A stretch of 64,000 nucleotides of DNA from Pseudomonas sp. G34 (GCF_031119625.1 NZ_JAVHZV010000018.1:124001-188000); one strand, 5' to 3'; positions 41,732-53,073 are shown, numbered from the stretch's first letter. The notes: generated by a model not told the origin, from the letters alone. Made by a program: numbers and translations.

Positions 41732-43018
41732 TTAGCCGACGGTACGCAGGCGGGCGGCCTTGTGCAGCATGCAGCAGTTGGATTCACCGGCCACGAAACG
41801 CCCGGGCGTCTCGACCCGTTCGAGGGCGACGTCGCAGCGCTGACCCTCCGCCTGCAAACCTTCGCAACGGGGCCGCTGATAGTGCTCGAGCCACTGACGA
41901 TATTGGCTTTCCGCTACGAAGCACTTGCTCGCGGCATAGGCCAGGGGGCTGGCCAGGTAGCGGTCGACATCCTGCAGCGGCACGGTCAGGTGCCCGGCGC
42001 CCGGGTGGAACACCACGAACACCACGCCTTGCGCGGCCAGGCGTTCGAGCACCTGGCTGGCGCCGCGCTGGGCAGCTTCGCCCTCACGACGGCGCGCCTG
42101 CTCCTCGGCCGCCGCCTGGGTGGCGAGAAGGCGCGCGTGCAACTCTTCGTCGAACTGTTCGCGCAGGATCTCGCGCTCGGTGCGGGCGTGGCGCTCGGCA
42201 GCGCGCACCCGCACCGCCATCTCTTCACGTTCGCTCTGCTGGGCTGCCAGTTGCTCGGCCAGTTGGGCTTTCAGTTTCTGGTTGAACCCTTCCTGCTGAC
42301 GCAGCGCCTGGCGCAGGGCCTGCATCTGGCCCTGCAGCTCGGCCAGCTGTGCATCGCTGCGGGCGGCAACGCGCGTCAGCTCGGTCTGGTGTTCAAGGGC
42401 CTGAGCGGATAACCGCTCGCGCTGCTGGCGAACCAGCTGCGCGGCCTTCTGCCGGTAATCGTGGGACAGCCGCTCGGCCAGCTTTTCGGCCATGTCGCGG
42501 GCTGGGTCGACGGCGTACCACTGATCCTCCGAGGCCACCTGCAGCCGCTCGGGCGCCACGGCCGGGGTTTCCTCTTCCTGCAGCAGGATGCCGAGACTGT
42601 TGACCCGCACCGTGTCGCGCAAGGTAGCCAGGTCGTTGTTGCCGGGCACCAGGCTGGGATCCCAGAGGTGCATCTGGTGCCAGGACACCGGGCACTGGCT
42701 GCGGCAGCCCAGGCGAATCGGCCCGGCGCCCAGGTCGGGACCGCGCCCGGCACGCTCGGCCATCTGCTGCAGGGGAATATTCCAGCCAGCGTCGGGCGCG
42801 CCGGTTTCATCGAAATCCAGGTAGAAGAACACCGCCGAACGAATCTGCAGGCGGCCGCTGATCACCACGTACACCGCACGCACCTGCTCGTCGGCAAAGG
42901 CCGGCATCTTCACCAGGCCATCGAGCAGCGTCTCGAATTCGGTGTAGAACATCTGCTTGCCAATGCTGCCGTCCGGGGCGAAGAACATCACGGCCTCGAT
43001 CAGTTGCGGCTTGCTCAT
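41732..43018 (-). CDS. Conserved coiled-coil hypothetical protein
   Basis: The 428-residue protein begins MSKPQLIEAVMFFAPDGSIG at the ATG at 43018, with GGAG 8 bases upstream. The N-terminal domain (about 1-180) includes FYLDFDETGAPDAGWNIPLQ and CRSQCPVSWHQMHLWDP. A long Gln/Glu/Arg-rich coiled coil follows (about 195-315), then a C-terminal domain with CCMLHKAARLR. It is sometimes labelled as a chromosome-partitioning protein, but no ParA Walker motif is present. The function is unknown to me. It is likely transcribed alone, with repeat copy C upstream. Confidence 0.8.
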   Translation of the reverse strand: MSKPQLIEAVMFFAPDGSIGKQMFYTEFETLLDGLVKMPAFADEQVRAVYVVISGRLQIRSAVFFYLDFDETGAPDAGWNIPLQQMAERAGRGPDLGAGPIRLGCRSQCPVSWHQMHLWDPSLVPGNNDLATLRDTVRVNSLGILLQEEETPAVAPERLQVASEDQWYAVDPARDMAEKLAERLSHDYRQKAAQLVRQQRERLSAQALEHQTELTRVAARSDAQLAELQGQMQALRQALRQQEGFNQKLKAQLAEQLAAQQSEREEMAVRVRAAERHARTEREILREQFDEELHARLLATQAAAEEQARRREGEAAQRGASQVLERLAAQGVVFVVFHPGAGHLTVPLQDVDRYLASPLAYAASKCFVAESQYRQWLEHYQRPRCEGLQAEGQRCDVALERVETPGRFVAGESNCCMLHKAARLRTVG

Positions 43019-43430
43019 CGATGTTCTCCAGGCGAATAACGGTTCTCGGTCCATGTATGCGGCCGCGGTGAGGCGGCAGCCAGGCAAGTCTAGGCGACAA
43101 TCCGTTACAGCCGGTGTGACCCGGTTGGCAGTCATTCAGCTGCGTGACGAACGGCGCCGCAGAACTGTGACCGATTCGGTAGAGCCTTGGCGAAAGTGCA
43201 AATTCAGCGCCTGTTCACGATCTCTCCGCTCGACTGCAGCGCTTTGACTGCAAAGTGGCGATAGCGGCCTTCCGTAGGGTGGACGACGCTTCACCTACGC
43301 GGCCCGATCCGTCCACCGCTCTGCGAGCGCAATGGTGGACAAAAAGAGCGTTGTCCACCCTACGCGGGGAACGTCCGCTTTTGCCTTGTAACAGCCTCTC
43401 CAATGCCTAAAAAAGGTCGCGCACAGGTTC
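43019..43430. repeat. Intergenic region with copy C of the terminal-inverted-repeat element
   Basis: This 412-bp gap has no gene. Copy C (core 43274-43363) is inverted relative to copies A and B and is otherwise the best match between them: it carries both the CGCAGAGCGGTGGAC-type segment of A and the CGGGCCGCGTAGGTGAAG-type segment of B. Flanks again match: CTTTTGCCTTGTA on the right, and CCTGTTCACGATCT and AAGTGGCGATAGCGGCC on the left. This suggests the mobile unit is larger than the core, perhaps 200-250 bp. Confidence 0.8.
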
Positions 43431-45482
<2,052 letters not shown>

Positions 45483-45659
45483 TCACGGAATTGCCGCAGC
45501 CTGCGCGGGCAGCGGTCGTATGGCACAGACGATAGTGAAGCAGATGCGCCTGCTCAATGATCGTAATTGACAAACTACTGATCAAAACTGACAGCGAAGT
45601 TGGCACTGCCAAGGCCACCGGGCTACGCTGGCGCACCTTCATCCGTGCGACGCCTCGCC

Positions 45660-46721
45660 ATGAAACCTGCCGCCATCCGCCTGGGCGACCTCTCCGTCGG
45701 CTATCTGTACAGCCTGGCCGATGCCGTCGAGCACCTGGGCCATGCCTCGCAGCCGTTGCTCGAGCACTACGGTTTCGATGCCGCGCGCCTCGCCGAACCC
45801 CGCGCGCGGCTGTCGATCCCGCGTTACATGCACCTGGGCCACGCGGCCATCGCGCTGACTGGCGAGCCGGCGCTTGGCCTGCTGATGGGCCGCTTCGCCT
45901 ACCTGCACCGGCTTGGCCTGGCCGGTATCACCGCGGTCCAGGCCCCCACGGTGCGCGAGGCCGCCCGCACGCTGATCCGTTTCGAGGCCCTGTACGCCTC
46001 GAACTACCGCGGCCGCTGCAGCCTGCACGAAGACAGCGGCGGCGCCTGGCTGCGCTTTCACTCCATCGGCCCGTACAACGTCTACAACCGTTTCGTGGTC
46101 GACACCGTACTGGCCGCCTGGCTGCAGCAACTGGGTGCCCTCGCCCATACGCCGCTGGCGGCCCAGGCGCTGCAGCTGGAATTCACGGCCCCCGATTACG
46201 CCGAGCGCTACCCACTGGAGTTCGCCTGTTCGCCCACCTTCGACGCCGACTTCAACGGCCTACGGCTCGACCAGCAAGCGCTGAATTTGCGCAATCCACT
46301 GCACTGCCCCGGCACCTGGCATGAATTGTTACAACTTTGCGAGCAGGAATTGCAGCGCCTGACTCGGCCGCAAAACATGCGTGACCGGGTCATCCAGTTG
46401 CTAGGCCCGCGCCTGCATGGCCGCGAACCGGACATGGACGATATCGCTCGCCAGCTGCAGCTTCCGGCCTGGACGTTGCGCCGGCGGTTGGCCGAAGAAG
46501 GCACGCGTTTCAGCGCCATCGTCAACGAAACCCGCCGCGATCTGGCGGTCGCCTATGTACGCGACACCGAGCTGTCCTTCGGTGAAATCGCCTACCTGCT
46601 CGGCTTCGCGTCTGCCGAAGCCTTCCAGCGCGCCTTCAAGCGCTGGCTCAAGCGCCCGCCGGGAGAAATGCGCCGCAGCTACCGGCAAACCAGCAACAGC
46701 GCATCTGAATCTATAAAATAA
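45660..46721 (+). CDS. AraC-family regulator with arabinose-binding-like (Arabinose_bd) domain
   Basis: The 353-residue protein starts MKPAAIRLGDLSVGYLYSLA at ATG 45660. Residues 20-200 resemble the ligand domain found in OruR/ArgR-like Pseudomonas regulators (PF12625), including LSIPRYMHLGHAAIALTGEP. The C-terminal double HTH is standard: MDDIARQLQLPAWTLRRRLA and GEIAYLLGFASAEAFQRAFK. It is divergent from fadH with 198 bp between start codons, so it is a good candidate to regulate fadH. That link is inferred from position only. Its stop codon overlaps the candidate Fur box. Confidence 0.9.
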   Translation: MKPAAIRLGDLSVGYLYSLADAVEHLGHASQPLLEHYGFDAARLAEPRARLSIPRYMHLGHAAIALTGEPALGLLMGRFAYLHRLGLAGITAVQAPTVREAARTLIRFEALYASNYRGRCSLHEDSGGAWLRFHSIGPYNVYNRFVVDTVLAAWLQQLGALAHTPLAAQALQLEFTAPDYAERYPLEFACSPTFDADFNGLRLDQQALNLRNPLHCPGTWHELLQLCEQELQRLTRPQNMRDRVIQLLGPRLHGREPDMDDIARQLQLPAWTLRRRLAEEGTRFSAIVNETRRDLAVAYVRDTELSFGEIAYLLGFASAEAFQRAFKRWLKRPPGEMRRSYRQTSNSASESIK

Positions 46722-46735
46722 CTATTTTCATTTGC
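46717..46735 (+). promoter_or_regulatory. Candidate Fur box upstream of the fpv operon
   Basis: AATAACTATTTTCATTTGC matches the 19-bp Fur consensus at 12 positions by hand count. It lies about 180 bases before fpvG and overlaps the stop codon of the AraC gene. The score is borderline, and no clear promoter is seen beside it. Confidence 0.4.
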
Positions 46736-46820
46736 GGCTGCGGGTTTTACGCTTCTCACCCGTCTTAGTAGATAGCGGATCCATTTGTGCGCGATTGCGG
46801 TCGCGTCTCACCGGTTCCTC

Positions 46821-46847
46821 ACCTCGCTGGCCACAAGCTGGCGAGGT
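46821..46847 (+). other. Hairpin in the fpvG leader
   Basis: ACCTCGC (46821-46827) pairs with GCGAGGT (46841-46847), followed by TTCGTTCG. It could be a weak terminator for the AraC gene or a leader structure; the U tract is too poor to decide. Confidence 0.4.
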
Positions 46848-46911
46848 TTCGTTCGTACCTAAATCGCCCTTTTCACTCGCCGTGCGAGGGCTCAGACAAG
46901 ACTGATATTCC

Positions 46912-48099
46912 ATGTCCAAGAAGTCGCGCTCGAAAATCTGGTTTCTGGTTCACAGCTGGCTCGCCCTGCCGATCTGGTTCTTCGTGTTGATCGTTTGCGT
47001 CACCGGCACCCTGGCGGTGGTCAGCCAGGAAATCGTCTGGCTGGCCAACCCCGACGTGCGCGCCAGCAAGCCGTCCGACGACGCCGAGCTGCTGACCTTC
47101 GGCCAGGTACTGGCCGAGATCAGGAAAGCCGAGCCGGAGCTGGTGGTGGAGTCCATCACCCGCCCGGACGAATCGCACTTCGCCCTCACCGCGGAGGTCA
47201 GCTACCCCGACGGCAGCAACCCGACCCTCTACGTCAACCCGTACACCGGCGCCATCCAGGGTGTGAGCCCCGAGTTCGATTTCCGCCAGTTCACCCGCGC
47301 CCTGCACGGCTGGTGGCTGGTGCCGTTCACCAATGGCTTCAGCTGGGGCTGGTACCTGGTGTCGATGATGGGCATCCCCATGCTGCTGTCGCTGATCACC
47401 GGCCTGGTGGTTTACAAAAAATTCTGGAAAGGCTTCTTCAAGCCGCGCCTGCGCTTCAACCAGGGCGCGCGGATCTTCTGGGGCGACTTCCATCGCCTGA
47501 GCGGCATCTGGTCGATCTGGTTCATCGCCGTGGTATCGATCACCGGCATCTGGTTCCTGATCCAGGCGATCCTGTTCGACAACCAGATTTCCATCTCCAC
47601 CGAAGGCGTACCGGCCGTGGTGGCCCGTGAGGACGTGCCGATCGTGCGGCCCGGCGAGCCGATCCCGATGCTCGACATCGACGAAGCGGCGCGTATCGCC
47701 ATCGGCAAGGTGCCGAGCCTGGACGTCAGCTTCACCCGCCTGCCCAGCAACGCCTACGACCATATCGCCGTCGGCGGCCGCGGCTGGTACCCGCTGATGA
47801 TGCAGAGCGCCTCGATCAACCCCTACACCGGTGAAGTGGCCCAGCAGCGTCTGCTCGAAGACCGTTCCAAGCTGGAGTTCGTCACCGAGTCGATGCGTCC
47901 GCTGCACACCGGTGACTTCGGCGGCCTGTGGGTGAAGATGATCTGGTTCTTCTTCGGCCTGGTGCTGAGCATGATGGTGCTCAGCGGCCTGCTGATCTGG
48001 ACCAAGCGCACCGCCCAGGCCACCGCCAAGGTGATCAAGCGCCCGGCGCGCACCCGCGCCGCAGCAGCCCTCGGCGACAACGCGGAGGTCAAGGCATGA
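46912..48099 (+). CDS. fpvG: PepSY-type inner-membrane reductase, FpvG-like
   Basis: The 395-residue protein has four transmembrane helices, near 13-35, 145-165, 200-225 and 340-362, and PepSY domains in the periplasmic part. Conserved histidines occur near membrane helices (HSWLALPIWFFVLIV, ALHGWWLVPF, DFHRLSGIWS, MRPLHTGDFGGLWVK), as expected for a haem-dependent or flavin-independent reductase. In P. aeruginosa FpvG (PA2403) reduces iron in periplasmic ferripyoverdine. The identification rests on the match of eight consecutive genes to fpvGHJK-fpvCDEF. It is followed by fpvH with a 4-bp ATGA overlap. Confidence 0.85.
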   Translation: MSKKSRSKIWFLVHSWLALPIWFFVLIVCVTGTLAVVSQEIVWLANPDVRASKPSDDAELLTFGQVLAEIRKAEPELVVESITRPDESHFALTAEVSYPDGSNPTLYVNPYTGAIQGVSPEFDFRQFTRALHGWWLVPFTNGFSWGWYLVSMMGIPMLLSLITGLVVYKKFWKGFFKPRLRFNQGARIFWGDFHRLSGIWSIWFIAVVSITGIWFLIQAILFDNQISISTEGVPAVVAREDVPIVRPGEPIPMLDIDEAARIAIGKVPSLDVSFTRLPSNAYDHIAVGGRGWYPLMMQSASINPYTGEVAQQRLLEDRSKLEFVTESMRPLHTGDFGGLWVKMIWFFFGLVLSMMVLSGLLIWTKRTAQATAKVIKRPARTRAAAALGDNAEVKA

Positions 48100-48641
48100 G
48101 CAAGGCCATGGCAGCACAACCCGCCTCGCCGCTGAGCCGCTTTTGGCACAAGTGGCGCTTCCACATCAACATCCTGCTGGTGCTCATTCCGCTGGGCTTC
48201 ATGCCCCGGTATTTCCATGACGTCGCACTGTTTCGCGGCACCAGTGGCCTGGGCGAACGCACCATCGGCGAGGTGCCGGTGGGTCCCTGGTCGATCACCC
48301 TGGCCGAATTTCGCGCCGCGCCGCCAGAGCTCGACGGCCCGGCCGGCTACATGAAGATCTTCACCGGCGCGCTGTGCAAGGAATGCATCAGCCAGGTCAA
48401 GGCCACCTACCTGCGCATCGGCAAGCCGCGCAGCCTGCGCGCCGCCGGCGGCATCTTCTTCGGCAGCGCCTACCGCATGGGCGCCACCGTGCCGCTGCCG
48501 ACCCGCACCAAAACCGACGCCGAACTGTGGATCACCATGGAGGGCTGGGACGGCTCCGTACACCAGGCCGCCGTGCCGCTCGAACAGGCATCCCCGGCCA
48601 CCGTCGCGTGGCTGCAGAAACAACAAGGAGGCAAACCATGA
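48096..48641 (+). CDS. fpvH: FpvH-like accessory protein of iron release
   Basis: The 181-residue protein starts at the ATG of the ATGA overlap (MSKAMAAQPASPLSRFWHKW). One membrane helix near residues 23-40 (FHINILLVLIPLGFMPRYF) anchors a periplasmic domain with a CKEC pair near 94-97 and the segment AAGGIFFGSAYRMGA. In P. aeruginosa FpvH is one of the inner-membrane partners that help FpvG. Start and end overlap its neighbours, so it is coupled to fpvG and fpvJ. Confidence 0.8.
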   Translation: MSKAMAAQPASPLSRFWHKWRFHINILLVLIPLGFMPRYFHDVALFRGTSGLGERTIGEVPVGPWSITLAEFRAAPPELDGPAGYMKIFTGALCKECISQVKATYLRIGKPRSLRAAGGIFFGSAYRMGATVPLPTRTKTDAELWITMEGWDGSVHQAAVPLEQASPATVAWLQKQQGGKP

Positions 48642-48964
48642 TCAAGCCCAACGTCCTGCGCAGCGCCGCAGGTATCGCCCTGCTGTCACTCAGTGGCCTG
48701 GCCCTGGCCCACAACCCGATGTGCCAGTGCGAAGCCGTCGATGCCGAGAACATTCGCTGCACCGGCGGTTTTTCCGACGGCAGCGGCGCCCCAGGGGTGA
48801 CCCTGGATGTGATCGGCTATGACGAAAGCATCCTGGTGCCCGGCAAGCTCGCCGAGGACTCGACCCTGACCTTCAAGAAGCCCGAGGGCGAGTTCTACGT
48901 GCTGTTCGACGCCGGCCCCGGCCACATCGTCGAAATCGACCACTCGGAAATCGACGCCCCATGA
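48638..48964 (+). CDS. fpvJ: FpvJ-like periplasmic protein
   Basis: The 108-residue protein has a signal peptide (IKPNVLRSAAGIALLSLSGL, cleaved near ALAHN) and a small domain with a CQC pair in NPMCQCEAV and a third Cys in IRCTGG. The rest is beta-rich (GVTLDVIGYDESILV, FYVLFDAGPGHIVEI). In the known system FpvJ associates with the periplasmic binding proteins. It is coupled to fpvH (ATGA at 48638) and overlaps fpvK by 4 bp. Confidence 0.8.
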   Translation: MIKPNVLRSAAGIALLSLSGLALAHNPMCQCEAVDAENIRCTGGFSDGSGAPGVTLDVIGYDESILVPGKLAEDSTLTFKKPEGEFYVLFDAGPGHIVEIDHSEIDAP

Positions 48965-49527
48965 CGGTTCAGGCCGTACGCCCCGCCGGTGCGGGGCATG
49001 AAACCCTCTACGTGCTGCTGCTGTGCCTGGTCATCGTGCTGGCGGCCGGTTGCGTGGTCGCCTGGCATGGCGAAACCGATAGCGAAACCCGCATCGAAAG
49101 CCATCAGATCGACGCCCGCCGCGACCTCACCGCTGCCGAGCAAGGCATCTACGCCGACCTGCGGGTGGCCGCCGACGAGATCCGCATCCGCCGCGACGAA
49201 GAGCAAGCGCTGCTGACGCCCGCAGAGCTGGCCGACGAAGGCTTCCCACCGTTCGTGGCCGACGCCAGTGCCACCAGCCGCGGCAGCCACGCCTGGCAAT
49301 TGCTGCCCGGCGACCAGCCGGCCTACTTCGGCGCCAGCCAGGCACTGGAGGTTGCCGGCTCGCTGCTGATGCTGCTCGACACCGAGCATGAGCAGGCCGA
49401 CGTCTGGCTCAACCGCAACGGCGCCAGCGCGCCTTCCAGTCTGGACGCGCAAAGCCTGATCGCTGCCGGCTGGCAGCAGATCGCCTCCCAGTACGACGCA
49501 GGTGTCACCCGGCAACACCGCCACTGA
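48961..49527 (+). CDS. fpvK: FpvK-like membrane-anchored protein (DUF6162 type)
   Basis: The 188-residue protein has one N-terminal membrane helix (residues about 15-36, LYVLLLCLVIVLAAGCVVAW) and a periplasmic domain with acidic character (ETDSETRIESHQIDARRD, FPPFVADASATSRGSHAWQL). It sits fourth in the fpv order and overlaps fpvJ. The C-terminus is short. FpvK is required with FpvG-H-J for full ferripyoverdine reduction in P. aeruginosa; the biochemical role is not defined. Confidence 0.78.
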   Translation: MTVQAVRPAGAGHETLYVLLLCLVIVLAAGCVVAWHGETDSETRIESHQIDARRDLTAAEQGIYADLRVAADEIRIRRDEEQALLTPAELADEGFPPFVADASATSRGSHAWQLLPGDQPAYFGASQALEVAGSLLMLLDTEHEQADVWLNRNGASAPSSLDAQSLIAAGWQQIASQYDAGVTRQHRH

Positions 49528-49563
49528 CCGCCTCCGACTCACCCGACAGAAGACCGCCCGCCC

Positions 49564-50496
49564 ATGCCCATTTCCCGCTTTTCCCGCGCTCGCCAGCTGC
49601 TGCCACGCCTGAGCAGCGGCCTGTGCGCCCTGCTGCTGCTCGGCGCTGCCAGCGTCGCCGATGCCAAGCTGCGCATCGGTATCACCCTGCACCCCTACTA
49701 CAGCTACGTGGCCAACATCGTCGGCGACAAGGCCGAGGTGGTGCCGCTGATTCCCGCCGGTTTCAACCCCCACGCCTACGAGCCGCGCGCCGAAGACATC
49801 AAGCGCATCGGCACGCTGGACGTGGTGGTGCTCAACGGCGTGGGGCATGACGACTTCGCCGACCGCATGATCGCCGCCAGCGAGAAGCCGGATATCGACG
49901 TGATCGAAGCCAACGCCAACGTGCCGCTGCTGGCGGCCACCGGGATTGCCGCCCGCGGTGCCGGCAAGGTGGTCAACCCGCACACCTTCCTGTCGATCAG
50001 TGCCTCCATCGCCCAGGTCAACAACATCGCCCGCGAGCTCGGCAAGCTCGACCCGGACAACGCCAAGACCTACACCCAGAACGCCCGCGCCTACGGCAAA
50101 CGCCTGCGCAAACTGCGCGCCGACGCCCTCTCCCAGCTGACCGAAGCGCCCAACGCCGACCTGCGCGTAGCCACCGTGCACGCGGCCTACGACTACCTGT
50201 TGCGCGAGTTCGGCCTGGAAGTCACCGCGGTGGTCGAGCCGGCCCACGGTATCGAGCCGAGCCCGAGCCAGCTGAAAAAGACCATCGACCAACTGCGCGA
50301 GCTGGACGTGAAGGTGATCTTCTCCGAGCTGGACTTCCCGTCCACCTACGTCGACACCATCCAGCGCGAATCCGGCGTCAAGCTCTACCCGCTGTCGCAC
50401 ATTTCCTACGGCGAATACAGCGCCGAGAAGTACGAGAAGGAAATGGCGGACAACATGAACACCGTGGTGCGCGCCATTCAGGAAGCCGGCCAATGA
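49564..50496 (+). CDS. fpvC: Metal ABC transporter substrate-binding protein, FpvC-like
   Basis: The 310-residue protein has a signal peptide (about 1-34, RLSSGLCALLLLGAASVADA) and the cluster A-I/ZnuA fold: ITLHPYYSYVANIVGDKAEV, PLIPAGFNPHAYEPRAEDIK, VVVLNGVGHDDFADRM, and the long linker helix. Metal-ligand candidates are the His of ITLHPYY and of FNPHAYEP, plus NPHTFLS. In P. aeruginosa FpvC binds ferrous iron and FpvF binds the siderophore. The gene opens the ABC half of the operon, with only 36 bp after fpvK. Confidence 0.9.
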   Translation: MPISRFSRARQLLPRLSSGLCALLLLGAASVADAKLRIGITLHPYYSYVANIVGDKAEVVPLIPAGFNPHAYEPRAEDIKRIGTLDVVVLNGVGHDDFADRMIAASEKPDIDVIEANANVPLLAATGIAARGAGKVVNPHTFLSISASIAQVNNIARELGKLDPDNAKTYTQNARAYGKRLRKLRADALSQLTEAPNADLRVATVHAAYDYLLREFGLEVTAVVEPAHGIEPSPSQLKKTIDQLRELDVKVIFSELDFPSTYVDTIQRESGVKLYPLSHISYGEYSAEKYEKEMADNMNTVVRAIQEAGQ

Positions 50497-51248
50497 CCGC
50501 GGCAGAAAACCTCAGTGTGGCGGCAGTCGGCCCGGCCATCGACTTCCAGCAGGTCAGCCTGGTACTCGGCCGCACGCAGATTCTCGACAACGTCAGCTTC
50601 ACGGTGCAGCCGGGCAGCGTGCATGCGTTGGTCGGCCCCAACGGTGGTGGCAAGAGCTCGCTGATCAAGACCCTGCTCGGCCAGATGCCCCACCAGGGCA
50701 AACTCAGCCTGCAGTGGCCCGGCGCCGTCGGCACCATCGGCTACGTGCCCCAGGCGCTGGAATTCGACCGTGGCCTGCCGATGACCGTGGACGATTTCAT
50801 GGCTGCCATGTGCCAGCGCCGCCCGGCTTTTCTTGGCCTGTCCAAACACTTCGCCAAACCCATCGATGAGGCCCTGGCCCGCGTCGGCATGCTGGAGAAG
50901 CGCAAGCGGCGCATGGGCGCGCTGTCCGGCGGCGAGCGCCAGCGCGTGTTGCTCGCCCAGGGGCTGATCCCCGCACCGCAATTGCTGGTGCTCGACGAGC
51001 CGATGTCGGCCCTCGACGAGGCCGGCATCCAGGTGTTCGAGCGCCTGCTCGGTGACTGGCGCCGCGCCGGCATCAGCGTACTGTGGATCGAGCACGACCT
51101 GGAAGCGGTCAAGCGCCTCGCCGACCGCGTTACCGGTCTCAGCCGCCGGGTGCTGTTCGATGCGCCACCCGGCGAAGCCCTGACCCCGGAGCGCCTGCTC
51201 GGCCTGTTCTCCACCCACGCACGCACCGTGGAGGCCGTCCAGCCATGA
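50493..51248 (+). CDS. fpvD: ABC transporter ATP-binding protein, FpvD-like
   Basis: The 251-residue ATPase has Walker A GPNGGGKSS near 48-56, the signature LSGGERQR near 142-149, Walker B LLVLDEP and a switch histidine in IEHDLEA. It is closest to the manganese/zinc/iron class (ZnuC type). It overlaps fpvC (ATGA) and fpvE. With fpvE it forms the inner-membrane importer for iron released in the periplasm. Confidence 0.93.
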   Translation: MTAAENLSVAAVGPAIDFQQVSLVLGRTQILDNVSFTVQPGSVHALVGPNGGGKSSLIKTLLGQMPHQGKLSLQWPGAVGTIGYVPQALEFDRGLPMTVDDFMAAMCQRRPAFLGLSKHFAKPIDEALARVGMLEKRKRRMGALSGGERQRVLLAQGLIPAPQLLVLDEPMSALDEAGIQVFERLLGDWRRAGISVLWIEHDLEAVKRLADRVTGLSRRVLFDAPPGEALTPERLLGLFSTHARTVEAVQP

Positions 51249-52147
51249 TCGACTATGAACAATTTCGCCTGCTGATCCAGGGCTGGGCCTCTTCCGGCTA
51301 CCTGCCAGGCGCGCTGGCCTACGGTTTCGTGGTCAATGCGTTGCTCGCCGGCCTGCTGATCGGCCCGGTGCTGGGCGGCCTCGGCACCCTGGTGGTGGTC
51401 AAGCGCTTCGCGTTCTTCTCCGAAGCGGTCGGCCACGCCGCACTGACCGGCGTGGCCATCGGCATCCTGCTGGGCGAACCCTACACCGGCCCCTATGGCG
51501 CCCTGTTCGGCTACGCCTTGCTGTTCGGCATCCTGCTCAACTACCTGCGCAACCGCACGGGCCTGGCGCCAGACACGCTGATCGGCGTGTTCCTGTCGGT
51601 GTCCCTGGCCATGGGCGCCAGCCTGCTGCTGGTGCTGGCCGGGCGGATCAACGTGCACATTCTGGAAAACGTGCTGTTCGGCTCGGTGCTCACGGTCAAC
51701 GGCACCGACCTGCTGGTGCTGCTGGTGGTCGGTGGCCTGGTCATGGGCCTGGCCCTGCCGCTGTACAACCGCATCATGCTGGCCAGCTTCAACCCGCAGC
51801 TGGCGGCGGTGCGCGGCGTAGCGGTGAAGACCCTGGATTACCTGTTCGTGATCCTGGTGACGCTGATCACCGTGGCGGCGGTCAAGGTCATCGGCGCGAT
51901 TCTGGTCGGCGCCCTGCTGGTGATTCCGGCGGCCGCCGCGCGCCTGCTCAGCCAGTCGCTGAAAGGCTTCTTCTGGCTCTCGGTGCTGATCGCCACCGTC
52001 AGCACCTTGCTCGGCATTCTGCTGCCCATCGTGCTGGATCTGCCGATCCCCTCCGGCGCCGCGATCATCATGATCGCCGGTATCGCCTTCGCCCTCGCCG
52101 CCATCGCGCGCGGCGTCGTACCAAGCTTGAAAGGGAACCTGGGATGA
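51245..52147 (+). CDS. fpvE: ABC transporter permease, FpvE-like
   Basis: The 300-residue permease has eight to nine membrane helices and the ZnuB/MntB-family motif GHAALTGVAIGI, then a EAA-like loop with VVKRFAFFSEAVGHAAL. I chose ATG 51245 (MIDYEQFRLLIQGWASSGYL), in the ATGA overlap with fpvD; the open frame upstream is shadow. It matches family ABC-3 (PF00950). It overlaps fpvF by 4 bp. Confidence 0.93.
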   Translation: MIDYEQFRLLIQGWASSGYLPGALAYGFVVNALLAGLLIGPVLGGLGTLVVVKRFAFFSEAVGHAALTGVAIGILLGEPYTGPYGALFGYALLFGILLNYLRNRTGLAPDTLIGVFLSVSLAMGASLLLVLAGRINVHILENVLFGSVLTVNGTDLLVLLVVGGLVMGLALPLYNRIMLASFNPQLAAVRGVAVKTLDYLFVILVTLITVAAVKVIGAILVGALLVIPAAAARLLSQSLKGFFWLSVLIATVSTLLGILLPIVLDLPIPSGAAIIMIAGIAFALAAIARGVVPSLKGNLG

Positions 52148-53031
52148 CCCATCGACTCCACCAACTGGGCCTCGCCCTGCTCCTCAGCCTGCCCGGCCTC
52201 GCCCTGGCAAAGGACGTCACCGTCCTGGTTTCGCAGCCGATCACCTTTGGCCTGGCCACTGACTTGCTCGACGGCACAGAGGTGCACATCGAGCGCGCCG
52301 CCCCCGCCACCCTGCCGGCCAGCCGCCAGGTGTCGTATTTCGCCGGGCGCGGCGCTGCCGCGCTGCAGAAGGTCGCCGTCGATGCCGATGCGGCCATCGC
52401 CCTGCGCTCGCTGTGGGCCGAAGACCCGCTCTACCCCATGGCCCGGCGCAGCAATATCCGTATCGTCGAGATCGACGCCGCGCGCCCGGTGGACGGTGCC
52501 CTGCCCGGTATCGCCATCCAGGCCGAAAGCGCCGGCGACAACGACCTGGCGGGCCACCCTTGGCTGGCGATCAACAACATGGGGCGCATGGCCGACGTGA
52601 TGGCTGCCGACCTGGTGCGCCTGGCGCCGGACGCCAAGGCCAAGGTCGAGCAGAACCTCGCCGCCCTCAAGCAGCGCCTGCTCAAGCTCAATGCCCACAG
52701 CGAGCGCGAGTTGGCCAAGGCCGACAACCTGTCCGTGTACAGCCTGAGTGATCGCCTGGATTACCTGATCAGCGGCCTCAATCTGGACCTGGTCAGCAGC
52801 GACAGCCGGGATGACCGCGACTGGGATGGCGAAGCCCTGCGGTCGCTGACAGGCGCCCTGCAGGCAGACGACGTGGCCCTGGTACTGGCCCACCGCAACC
52901 CGCCCAAACCGGTGGAAGATGCGATCAAGGCCGCCGGTGTGCCGCTGCTGGTGCTGGAAACCGAGCAAGACGATCCAGTGGCCGAGCTGGAAGGCAATGT
53001 CGACAGCCTGGTCAAAGCGCTCGCGCAATGA
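52144..53031 (+). CDS. fpvF: Second periplasmic binding protein, FpvF-like
   Basis: The 295-residue protein has a signal peptide (THRLHQLGLALLLSLPGLAL) and a cluster A-I-like fold, but lacks the metal-ligand histidines of FpvC in the same places, consistent with a siderophore rather than a metal ligand. Segments VLVSQPITFGLATDLLDGTE and HPWLAINNMGRMADVMAADL are in the expected order. In P. aeruginosa FpvF binds ferripyoverdine. It ends the eight-gene operon, followed by a strong terminator at 53074-53105. Confidence 0.85.
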   Translation: MTHRLHQLGLALLLSLPGLALAKDVTVLVSQPITFGLATDLLDGTEVHIERAAPATLPASRQVSYFAGRGAAALQKVAVDADAAIALRSLWAEDPLYPMARRSNIRIVEIDAARPVDGALPGIAIQAESAGDNDLAGHPWLAINNMGRMADVMAADLVRLAPDAKAKVEQNLAALKQRLLKLNAHSERELAKADNLSVYSLSDRLDYLISGLNLDLVSSDSRDDRDWDGEALRSLTGALQADDVALVLAHRNPPKPVEDAIKAAGVPLLVLETEQDDPVAELEGNVDSLVKALAQ

Positions 53032-53073
53032 CAAGCTGTCGAGAGCCACGCGGCTGAAAACAGCGCTACAACG

